This document shows positions 1 through 5,310 of a DNA stretch of 5,310 nt, piece after piece. The translations under genes and the position numbers were made by a program. The notes under the pieces are model-generated. The model saw only the letters and a list, made by a program, of their open reading frames with translations. It did not search any database and was not told the DNA's origin. The stretch is from Spirochaetales bacterium (GTDB lineage Bacteria > Spirochaetota > Spirochaetia > JABMQR01). Every line of letters begins with the position of its first letter. Position 1 is the stretch's first letter. The stretch is from positions 1 through 5,310 of the forward strand of contig JAGLNY010000269.1 in assembly GCA_023139255.1 (NCBI GenBank), given 5' to 3'.

Positions 1-324
1 TGCCGGGCTGTCTGTATTGTTGAGGCTCCGGAACGTTCAGGTGCATTAATTACAGCCTCATTTGCTCTTGAACAGGGTCGGGATGTTTATATTCACAAAA
101 CAGGTCTTCTTTCACGAACCTCAAAAGGTACAAAAAAACTTGCCGAAGAGGGTGCTTCTGTACTATCTTCAATGAAAGAGGTTTGTGAGGACTGGGGATG
201 GGATCCCGGGGCAATCCCTGAAATTTCTGTTTTGAGCTCCATCAATACTCAGGCAAGACTTCTAGCCTCAGGCTGCGGTGAAGGAAAAATTTTCAGATTT
301 CAGGATACCTGGTTTAAACTATAA
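1..324 (+). CDS. dprA: DprA/Smf DNA-processing protein, 3' end only
   Basis: This is the last 107 codons of a gene whose start lies before the window; the frame is open from base 1 and stops with TAA at 322-324. DprA is a cytoplasmic single-strand DNA-binding protein with a Rossmann-like fold that loads RecA on incoming DNA during transformation. Visible support is the family block IVEAPERSGALITASFALEQ followed by GRDVY, then a serine-glycine stretch and EEGA, which matches the end of the DprA Rossmann domain. Two things differ from common DprA proteins: the usual V-P-G after the GR-x-V strand reads H-K-T-G, and the S-x-G-x-N-x-L-I block reads SKGTKKLAEEGA, without the asparagine. After the core there are only about 55 residues, and I see no clear C-terminal winged-helix domain. 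The downstream xer gene begins 18 bases later, so the two are probably co-transcribed. Family call is firm; whether this version still works in DNA uptake cannot be judged. Confidence 0.88.
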   Translation, partial: CRAVCIVEAPERSGALITASFALEQGRDVYIHKTGLLSRTSKGTKKLAEEGASVLSSMKEVCEDWGWDPGAIPEISVLSSINTQARLLASGCGEGKIFRFQDTWFKL

Positions 325-342
325 AAAAAGGCTGATCGATCA

Positions 343-1236
343 ATGAATGAATTGATAGAAAACTATATTCTCTATTTGCGGGATGTAAGAAAGCTTTCTG
401 AAAGGACAGTAATCTCCTATCGGCAGGATCTCAAAAAATATGAGCAGTTCTGCAGTGATCAGGAATCAGGAATTACTGAAACAACGTATGAGCAGGCAAG
501 AAGGTTCCTGGCAATGCTTATACGTACCGATTACAGTTCAAATAGCGTTAACAGGATTTTATCAGGGGTGAAAGGATTTTTTTCTTTTTGTATACGATAC
601 GAATATTGCGAAATTAACCCATTTAGCAGGATAAAAGGAATTGGCGGCGGAAGAAGACTTCCCTCAGTACTTTCCCATGAAGAAGTAAAGAAAATTATTG
701 AGGCTCCCGGCAATGACTTTGCCGGAATACGGGACCGTGTAATCTTCGAGCTGCTCTATTCTACAGGATGTAGATTGTCTGAACTCACTGGTATGAATCT
801 GGCGGATGTTCATCTGGCAGAAAAAACAATTCTTGTACATGGAAAGGGTGATAAGGACAGGTTTGTATTTTTAACCCCCTCAGCCCAGGAAATTCTCTTA
901 TTATATATCCCTTTAAGAAACGCACGGCAGCAAACCCGGACTGTTAAGCCGGATGATAAGGTATCATTAATTGTGAATAATAGGGGACATAGATTGACGC
1001 CTCAGGGAGTCCACTATATATTTCAATTATATACAAGGAAGCTTGGTATACCCAAAAAAATAACGCCGCATACGTTCAGGCATACTTTTGCGACCCATAT
1101 ACTTGAGAATGATGCAGGAATCCGGGTAGTCCAGGAGCTGCTGGGACATGAGAATGTATCTACTACACAAATTTATTCCCACGTGAGTGCGGGCAGATTG
1201 AAGGAAGTATACAAAAAAAGTCACCCGCATGGGTAA
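343..1236 (+). CDS. xerC: Tyrosine recombinase, XerC/XerD family
   Basis: A complete 297-residue Xer recombinase, almost the same length as E. coli XerC and XerD (298). Such enzymes cut and rejoin DNA at the dif site, through a covalent tyrosine-DNA intermediate, to turn chromosome dimers into monomers before cell division. The N-terminal SAM-like core-binding domain spans about residues 1-90. The catalytic domain follows, with the full set of active-site residues: Arg144 (TGCRLSEL), Lys168 (HGKGDKDR), His243 and Arg246 (HTFRH), His269 (LLGHEN) and the nucleophile Tyr278 (IYSHV). The start at 343 is the only one that gives the full N-terminus; its ribosome site is weak (an AAGG about 11 bases upstream). 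The XerC name rests on position beside hslV, as for Bacillus codV; from sequence alone XerD or a single-Xer system is possible. Its presence suggests a circular chromosome. Confidence 0.93.
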   Translation: MNELIENYILYLRDVRKLSERTVISYRQDLKKYEQFCSDQESGITETTYEQARRFLAMLIRTDYSSNSVNRILSGVKGFFSFCIRYEYCEINPFSRIKGIGGGRRLPSVLSHEEVKKIIEAPGNDFAGIRDRVIFELLYSTGCRLSELTGMNLADVHLAEKTILVHGKGDKDRFVFLTPSAQEILLLYIPLRNARQQTRTVKPDDKVSLIVNNRGHRLTPQGVHYIFQLYTRKLGIPKKITPHTFRHTFATHILENDAGIRVVQELLGHENVSTTQIYSHVSAGRLKEVYKKSHPHG

Positions 1237-1240
1237 AAAC

Positions 1241-1245
1241 AGGAG
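1241..1245 (+). promoter_or_regulatory. Ribosome binding site of hslV
   Basis: AGGAG lies between the xer stop and the hslV start. The spacer to the ATG is 12 bases, longer than usual, but no nearer ATG, GTG or TTG in frame exists, and the protein start MSFRGTT is the usual form for HslV proteins with a short propeptide. Confidence 0.6.
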
Positions 1246-1257
1246 ATTATACAGCAT

Positions 1258-1788
1258 ATGAGTTTTAGAGGAACGACAATTCTAGCCGTAAGGAAGGATA
1301 ATAAAACTGCTATAGCAGGAGACGGACAGGTAACTCTTGGGGATTCCATCATGAAAGGGAATGCCCGTAAGGTTCGCAGAATGTTTCATGATAAAGTTAT
1401 AACAGGATTTGCAGGTGCTACAGCCGACGCTTTTACTTTGTTTGAGCTTTTTGAGAAAAAGCTCAATCAATTTAATGGGGATTTAACCCGGGCAGCTGTG
1501 GAAATGGCAAAGGAGTGGAGAACTGACCGTACACTCCGAAAACTTGAGGCTATGATGCTGGTTGCTGATACTAGTAAAATTTATCTGATATCAGGGACTG
1601 GGGATGTAATAGAGCCTGAAGAAGGAGCAATAGCGATTGGATCCGGTGGGAACTTTGCTCTTGCAGCAGCAAAGGCCTACCTTAATGCATCAGATCTGGA
1701 TGCGTCTGAAATTGCGCGGAGATCTTTGGAAATAGCAGCAGGAATCTGCATATATACTAACTCAAACATAATAGTGGAGGAAGTTTAA
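1258..1788 (+). CDS. hslV: ATP-dependent protease subunit HslV (ClpQ)
   Basis: HslV is the threonine peptidase of the HslUV protease, forming a double hexameric ring in the cytoplasm related to the proteasome beta subunit. The 176-residue product has the normal family length. It begins with a five-residue propeptide MSFRG, and Thr6 of the TTILAVR segment should become the N-terminal nucleophile after processing. Other catalytic-site positions are present: Asp22 in GDGQ, Lys38 in KGNARKV and Ser129 in GSGG. Family blocks FAGATADAFTLFELFEKKL, KEWRTDR-LRKLEA and ICIYTN are intact. A threonine nucleophile differs from Bacillus subtilis ClpQ, where an N-terminal serine is reported. The stop codon shares one base with the hslU start (TAATG), so the two subunits are translationally coupled. 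A perfect hairpin sits in the middle of the gene at 1442-1466. Confidence 0.97.
   Translation: MSFRGTTILAVRKDNKTAIAGDGQVTLGDSIMKGNARKVRRMFHDKVITGFAGATADAFTLFELFEKKLNQFNGDLTRAAVEMAKEWRTDRTLRKLEAMMLVADTSKIYLISGTGDVIEPEEGAIAIGSGGNFALAAAKAYLNASDLDASEIARRSLEIAAGICIYTNSNIIVEEV
1442..1466. repeat. Perfect 11-bp inverted repeat with 3-base loop inside hslV
   Basis: The arm TTGAGCTTTTT (1442-1452) is followed by the loop GAG and by the exact reverse complement AAAAAGCTCAA (1456-1466). It lies over the codons for the conserved LFELFEKKL helix, so part of the symmetry may come from protein and codon choice. No U-tract follows on either strand, so it does not look like a terminator. Confidence 0.85.
1776..1780 (+). 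promoter_or_regulatory. Strong ribosome binding site of hslU
   Basis: GGAGG lies inside the last codons of hslV, 7 bases before the hslU ATG, which is ideal spacing. It is the best ribosome site in the window and fits with TAATG coupling to give strong HslU synthesis alongside HslV. Confidence 0.85.
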
Positions 1789-3218
1789 TGCGTAGGAAAG
1801 ACCTTGATACCATGACCCCGGCTGAGATCGTTGAGGAATTGGATAAATACATAATTAGTCAGGACAAAGCTAAAAGGGCAGTTGCAATCGCTCTGCGGAG
1901 CAGGATCAGGAGAAAAAAGCTCCCGGATTCTATTCGGGATGAAGTTGCCCCCAAAAACATCATAATGATAGGACCAACAGGGGTAGGTAAAACTGAAATT
2001 GCCCGTAGATTATCAAAGCTGAGCGGCGCGCCTTTTATTAAGGTGGAGGCCACAAAATTTACTGAAGTAGGGTATGTCGGCAGAGATGTTGAATCCATGA
2101 TTCGTGATTTGATGAGTGTTGCTGTATCTATGGTAAAAGCTGAACTTGCAGAGAATGTTCAGGAAGCAGCCGAAAGAAACGCTGAGGAGCAGTTGCTTAA
2201 CTTATTGCTCCCCGGAGTGAAAAGTAAAGAAGAGAAAAAAAACAATGACACAGAAAAAGATACTGGTAAAGATAAAGATGTAATTGTTGTTGATGCACTT
2301 GGAAGGGCTGAAAAGGAACATGTTGATTATTCCGGTACGAGTACAAGAGAAAAATTCCGGCGTATGCTTAGGGAGGGTAAACTTGATGACAAGGAAATTA
2401 ATGTTTCAGTAACTGCAAAAGGTCCTAAGGGCATAGAATTACTCGCTGGTGGAAATCTTGAGGATATGGAAAATGCATTGAACAGCATTGGAAGTATTTT
2501 CGGAAAAAAGAAAAAGAAAAAACGTGTTACTGTTAAACAGGCAAAGCAAATTTTACTGGACGATGAGATGGAAAAACTGATAGATACAGATAATGCCTCG
2601 GATATTGCCAAGGAACGAGTTGAGCAAATGGGTATTATTTTTATTGATGAGATTGATAAAGTAGCAGCAGGCAACCGTGGGGGGGGAAGTGGGCCTGATA
2701 TCTCCAGAGAAGGAGTTCAGAGGGATATCCTGCCGATAGTGGAAGGTTCAAAAGTTAATACAAAGTATGGTATAATAGACACATCTCATATATTATTTAT
2801 TGCAGCGGGAGCTTTTCATATGAGTAAACCTTCTGATTTAATTCCGGAACTTCAGGGGAGGTTTCCCATACGGGTAGAGTTGAATGATTTATCCAGCAAG
2901 GATTTCTGTAGGATTTTAGAAGAACCGGAAAATGCTATGATTAAGCAATATATTGAACTTCTGAAGACTGAAAATGTGGAACTGGTGTTTACAAAAGATG
3001 CAATAGAAAAACTAGGCGAGATCGCTGCAGAGGTCAATTCCAAAACAGAAAATATTGGTGCCCGCCGGCTGCATACAATAATGGAGTTGCTTTTAGATGA
3101 TGTTTCGTTTAATGCTTCAGATATGAGGGGGCAAACAGTTACAATTACAGGGGAATATGTTGATGAGAGATTATCAGATATTGTCCAGAATCAGGATCTT
3201 AGCCGATATATTCTCTAA
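1788..3218 (+). CDS. hslU: ATPase subunit HslU (ClpY) of the HslUV protease
   Basis: HslU is the AAA+ unfoldase that caps HslV, unfolds substrates with ATP and threads them into the peptidase chamber. The 476-residue product shows the full order of parts: the N-terminal MTPAEIVEELDKYIISQDKAK block, Walker A GPTGVGKT at 62-69, the pore loop GYVG at 95-98, an intermediate I domain at about 110-245, Walker B IIFIDEID at 283-290, the arginine finger Arg358 in ELQGRFP, sensor 2 Arg426 in NIGARRLH, and the C-terminal tail DLSRYIL that docks into HslV. The protein is 33 residues longer than E. coli HslU (443). The extra length lies in the I domain, including a highly charged Lys/Asp/Glu stretch at about 145-165 and a poly-lysine run at 240-245; longer I domains are known in the family. 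A G8 tract lies just after Walker B, and an A-rich slippery heptamer lies in the lysine run. Confidence 0.97.
   Translation: MRRKDLDTMTPAEIVEELDKYIISQDKAKRAVAIALRSRIRRKKLPDSIRDEVAPKNIIMIGPTGVGKTEIARRLSKLSGAPFIKVEATKFTEVGYVGRDVESMIRDLMSVAVSMVKAELAENVQEAAERNAEEQLLNLLLPGVKSKEEKKNNDTEKDTGKDKDVIVVDALGRAEKEHVDYSGTSTREKFRRMLREGKLDDKEINVSVTAKGPKGIELLAGGNLEDMENALNSIGSIFGKKKKKKRVTVKQAKQILLDDEMEKLIDTDNASDIAKERVEQMGIIFIDEIDKVAAGNRGGGSGPDISREGVQRDILPIVEGSKVNTKYGIIDTSHILFIAAGAFHMSKPSDLIPELQGRFPIRVELNDLSSKDFCRILEEPENAMIKQYIELLKTENVELVFTKDAIEKLGEIAAEVNSKTENIGARRLHTIMELLLDDVSFNASDMRGQTVTITGEYVDERLSDIVQNQDLSRYIL
2679..2686 (+). repeat. G8 homopolymer tract in hslU
   Basis: Eight consecutive G bases code for part of the glycine-rich NRGGGSG loop just after Walker B. 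It is followed closely by GGG at 2691-2693. It is the longest single-base G run in the window; gain or loss of one base would shift the frame and remove the C-terminal half of the AAA+ module. Confidence 0.8.
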
Positions 3219-3221
3219 ACC

Positions 3222-3225
3222 AGGA
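3222..3225 (+). promoter_or_regulatory. Probable ribosome binding site of flhF
   Basis: AGGA occurs in the 12-base gap after hslU, 5 bases before the ATG. It is short but in an acceptable place and supports the start at 3231. Confidence 0.55.
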
Positions 3226-3230
3226 CGACT

Positions 3231-4421
3231 ATGGAATATTTTACTGTAAAAGCACCTACGTATGAAGCCGCTGTAAGAAAGATACGTGAGCAGTATGGGA
3301 ATTATGCAAAAATCCATAGCAAGAAAGTCATACGAAAAAAACGATTTCCCGGCTTCTCCCACAGGACAGAGGTTGAGGTAACAGGTTATCTGTCTGTTAC
3401 CGATACTCAATCAGGTTCAGCCGGGGTGGATCCTGCTTTTACAAAAAACACAGATATGGGAGAAGTTCTTAGTGAACTGGAAAAGGTCAGGAACCAGTTA
3501 GCCATGAACGAAGAAAAACACGCAAAAAAGCAATCCTTAATTGAGAAAATAGTAAAAATTCTTCAGTATAATGATTTCACTCCTGGATTCATAGATAATG
3601 TATGCAATAAAATATCAGAAGATGAAAACTTGTTGTCCAGTAACGACGTGCTTCTGTTGGAATCAAAGGCTTTGGGCTATATAGCGGATTCGATCGTAAT
3701 TGATACAGCCGGGCAGAGACACCTGCCGCAGATCCTGGTGTTGATGGGTCCGACAGGTGTCGGAAAAACAACAACTGTCGCCAAAATTGCTGCTGTTCAC
3801 GGACTTGGCAGCGGAATGAAGAGAAATAAAAAAGTTTCAATTGTGACAATTGATAATTACAGGATAGGGGCAAAAAACCAGATTGAGACATTCGGCGATA
3901 TTATGTCAATTCCGGTAACATCTGTTAGTTCTCCTCTTGCGCTTGATACATTTCTGCATGATCATGCAGACTCAGATTTAATCCTTATTGATACGATTGG
4001 GAAAAGTCCTAAAGACCAGGATATCTATGATGAAATGCAGAGAATCCTTTCAGTTTGCGGCAGCAGCACAAAATTTTGTCTCACTCTTTCTGCTTCAATG
4101 AAATTTGCTGATATGATTAAGACAATTGATAGATTTTTATCATTTAGAATATCAACTTTAATACTCACAAAATTGGATGAGACTGAAATTCTGGGCAATG
4201 CTTTAAGTGTGATTGCTGAGAAAAAGCTTCCTGTTCTTTATGTTACAACAGGACAAAAAGTTCCCCAGGACCTTATTCCTGCATCAATCGGTTTCTTTAT
4301 GAGGGCACTGAAAGGGTTTAATGTTGATGTTGAGAATCTTACTTTTGGCGGGTTTGGTGAAGAAATACATGAAAATACTTCAGGTGAATCCTCAATCTTC
4401 GGTTTGGATGATCGGGAATGA
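3231..4421 (+). CDS. flhF: Flagellar SRP-type GTPase FlhF
   Basis: FlhF is a membrane-associated GTPase of the SRP family (with Ffh and FtsY) that sets where and how many flagella are built. The 396-residue product has the B-N-G layout. The basic B domain at about 1-100 opens with YFTVKAPTYEAAVRKIREQYG, the usual FlhF beginning, and separates it from FtsY. A helical N domain at about 100-165 follows, then the G domain: G1 GPTGVGKT at 173-180, G2 DNYRIGA at 208-214, G3 DTIGK at 254-258, G4 TKLDE at 313-317 and G5 TGQKVPQDL at 340-348. Catalytic Asp and Arg of G2 are kept. G3 is normally DTAGR, so two positions differ (Ile for Ala, Lys for Arg). The gene starts 12 bases after hslU and its stop overlaps the flhG-like start by 4 bases (ATGA). 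In spirochaetes such as Borrelia and Treponema flhF usually follows flhA, so this location is different. Family call is firm. Confidence 0.93.
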   Translation: MEYFTVKAPTYEAAVRKIREQYGNYAKIHSKKVIRKKRFPGFSHRTEVEVTGYLSVTDTQSGSAGVDPAFTKNTDMGEVLSELEKVRNQLAMNEEKHAKKQSLIEKIVKILQYNDFTPGFIDNVCNKISEDENLLSSNDVLLLESKALGYIADSIVIDTAGQRHLPQILVLMGPTGVGKTTTVAKIAAVHGLGSGMKRNKKVSIVTIDNYRIGAKNQIETFGDIMSIPVTSVSSPLALDTFLHDHADSDLILIDTIGKSPKDQDIYDEMQRILSVCGSSTKFCLTLSASMKFADMIKTIDRFLSFRISTLILTKLDETEILGNALSVIAEKKLPVLYVTTGQKVPQDLIPASIGFFMRALKGFNVDVENLTFGGFGEEIHENTSGESSIFGLDDRE

Positions 4422-5305
4422 ATGATCAGGCTGAATCCCTGCGAAAACTTGTTTCATCAGGAAATAACAGAACCGTTATTATTGCCGTAACAGCAGCCAA
4501 AAAGGGTTATGGAACAACTTCTACATCAGTTAACATTGCTGTTTCACTAATACTTCAAAAAAAACGCGTAGTACTGCTTGATTCAGGGAATACTACGCTT
4601 CAGCTATTTGGGGGGAATCATTCTGTTTTGGATACTCCTGCATCATACAGTACTCCTGTATCATGTAAAGAGCTGCTAAAAGGGAAACACCAACTTCAGG
4701 ATGTCCTGATACAAACCCCGGAAGGATTGAGAATTTTAACACACACCGAAGCTGTTACAAAAGCCGGGGATCTTGGAAAATTAGCTGTACAGCATGTAAG
4801 ACAGGAACTCGGTAAACTTGAAGAGGCGGATTTTGTTATTGTACATGTATCACCCGGTATAGCAAAAGAGACAATCCCGTTTATTACCGGAGCTGATATC
4901 CTTTTACTCATATCAGAACCTGATATTCATGCAGTCCGGGATACCTATGGTATGATTAAAACTATAATAAAGAGAATCAGAAAGGATAGAGTCCCGGATA
5001 TGCATCTGATAATTAACAAGTCCATTTCAGATGAATCTTCAAAAACCCTTGCAAAACGTTTAGGCAGCGGTGTCCAACAGTTCCTTAATTATAGTATTAC
5101 CTATGCAGGTGCAATTCCTCTTGATAAAATAGTTTCTACCTCGGGAAAATCAGGAAAACCATTTGTTATTCAATCCCCCGTTAGTTCTGCATCGCTTAGT
5201 GTAGGGAAAGTGACTACACACATTGTCAATAAAACCAATTTAAACAAACCTGATAATTCGCCAATGTATTCCGGGATAATAAAGTTTATTGATTGCATCA
5301 CTTAA
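4418..5305 (+). CDS. flhG: FlhG/YlxH (FleN)-like MinD-family protein with degenerate ATPase motifs
   Basis: FlhG is a MinD-like ATPase that limits flagellar number and stimulates the GTPase FlhF. This 295-residue protein has the family length and fold: DQAESLR at residues 3-9 (the DQAxxLR FlhF-activator motif), a first strand plus P-loop position at 21-42, a second strand VVLLD at 51-55, KELLKGKHQLQDVLI and PEGLRIL at about 84-107, and the later FITGADILLLISEPD and AGAIPLDK-GKPFVI blocks typical of the family. The nucleotide site is abnormal. The deviant Walker A reads AAKKGYGTTS at 26-35: signature Lys28 is present, but the P-loop lysine is Thr33. The Walker A' region keeps Asp55 but not the second Asp (Gly57), and the switch II Asp is His143. 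Most likely it is a pseudo-ATPase partner of FlhF. The start overlaps the flhF stop (ATGA) with only a weak ribosome site, so translation is probably coupled. The C-terminal residues 284-295 (YSGIIKFIDCIT) could be an amphipathic membrane-targeting helix. Confidence 0.87.
   Translation: MNDQAESLRKLVSSGNNRTVIIAVTAAKKGYGTTSTSVNIAVSLILQKKRVVLLDSGNTTLQLFGGNHSVLDTPASYSTPVSCKELLKGKHQLQDVLIQTPEGLRILTHTEAVTKAGDLGKLAVQHVRQELGKLEEADFVIVHVSPGIAKETIPFITGADILLLISEPDIHAVRDTYGMIKTIIKRIRKDRVPDMHLIINKSISDESSKTLAKRLGSGVQQFLNYSITYAGAIPLDKIVSTSGKSGKPFVIQSPVSSASLSVGKVTTHIVNKTNLNKPDNSPMYSGIIKFIDCIT
4633..4668 (+). repeat. Imperfect tandem 18-bp repeat in the flhG-like gene
   Basis: TACTCCTGCATCATACAG is followed directly by TACTCCTGTATCATGTAA, with 14 of 18 bases equal and all four differences being transitions. 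It encodes two similar six-residue units (TPASYS and TPVSCK, residues 73-84) at a point where canonical FlhG proteins are shorter, which suggests a local duplication. Confidence 0.75.
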
Positions 5306-5310
5306 TAATT

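Noticed and set aside
1010..1037. A dif-like arrangement (TATATA, 7-base centre, TATATA) inside the xer gene
   Set aside because: The left half does not match known XerC-binding half-sites, the sequence is simply AT-rich, and it lies in conserved coding sequence.
1442..1466. Hairpin in hslV as an intrinsic terminator
   Set aside because: No run of T follows the stem on either strand, and the stem is AT-rich with only four G-C pairs.
2327..2674. Minus-strand open frame of 115 codons opposite hslU
   Set aside because: It is a shadow of the hslU reading frame, with serine- and phenylalanine-rich low-complexity translation and no recognisable family or ribosome site.
3219..3230. A promoter for flhF-flhG in the hslU-flhF gap
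   Set aside because: The gap is only 12 bases, and I found no convincing -35/-10 pair or flagellar sigma-28 or sigma-54 motif in the end of hslU.
3589..3891. Minus-strand open frame of 100 codons opposite flhF
   Set aside because: It lies wholly within a strongly supported gene and shows no domain or ribosome site.
4418..5305. The last gene as ParA or true MinD (cell division) rather than FlhG
   Set aside because: The N-terminal DQAxxLR motif and the overlap with flhF point to FlhG; no minC, minE or parB lies nearby.

Overview
The window is one unbroken plus-strand gene cluster with no large non-coding stretch. In order it holds the 3' end of dprA, a tyrosine recombinase of the XerC/XerD type, hslV, hslU, an flhF-type SRP GTPase and an flhG/ylxH-type MinD-like protein. 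Gaps between genes are 18, 21 and 12 bases, with overlaps of 1 base (hslV/hslU) and 4 bases (flhF/flhG). No promoter or terminator is visible inside the cluster, so I read it as part of one operon whose start and end lie outside the window.

The order dprA - xer - hslV - hslU followed by flagellar genes recalls two known layouts from established knowledge: dprA-hslV-hslU-flgB in Borrelia, and dprA-topA-trmFO-codV-clpQ-clpY-codY-flgB in Bacillus. The lack of topA, trmFO and codY, the modest GC content (about 40% by eye) and the diverged DprA tail favour a flagellated spirochaete with a circular chromosome, since a Xer recombinase is present. This is an inference from gene order and protein style. 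A Bacillota member is the main alternative.

The genes cover four jobs: DNA uptake/recombination (DprA), chromosome dimer resolution (Xer), ATP-dependent proteolysis (the HslV peptidase and HslU unfoldase form one complex) and control of flagellar placement and number (FlhF with FlhG).

The most unusual item is the last gene. It is clearly FlhG-like and keeps the N-terminal DQAxxLR helix known to activate FlhF. However, the P-loop lysine, the second aspartate of the Walker A' region and the switch II aspartate are all replaced. This suggests a pseudo-ATPase FlhG that may still act on FlhF. The partner FlhF has a mostly intact GTPase core with a variant G3 motif. Smaller observations are a perfect 11-bp hairpin in hslV, a G8 tract and a dnaX-like slippery heptamer in hslU, and a tandem 18-bp duplication in the flhG-like gene.
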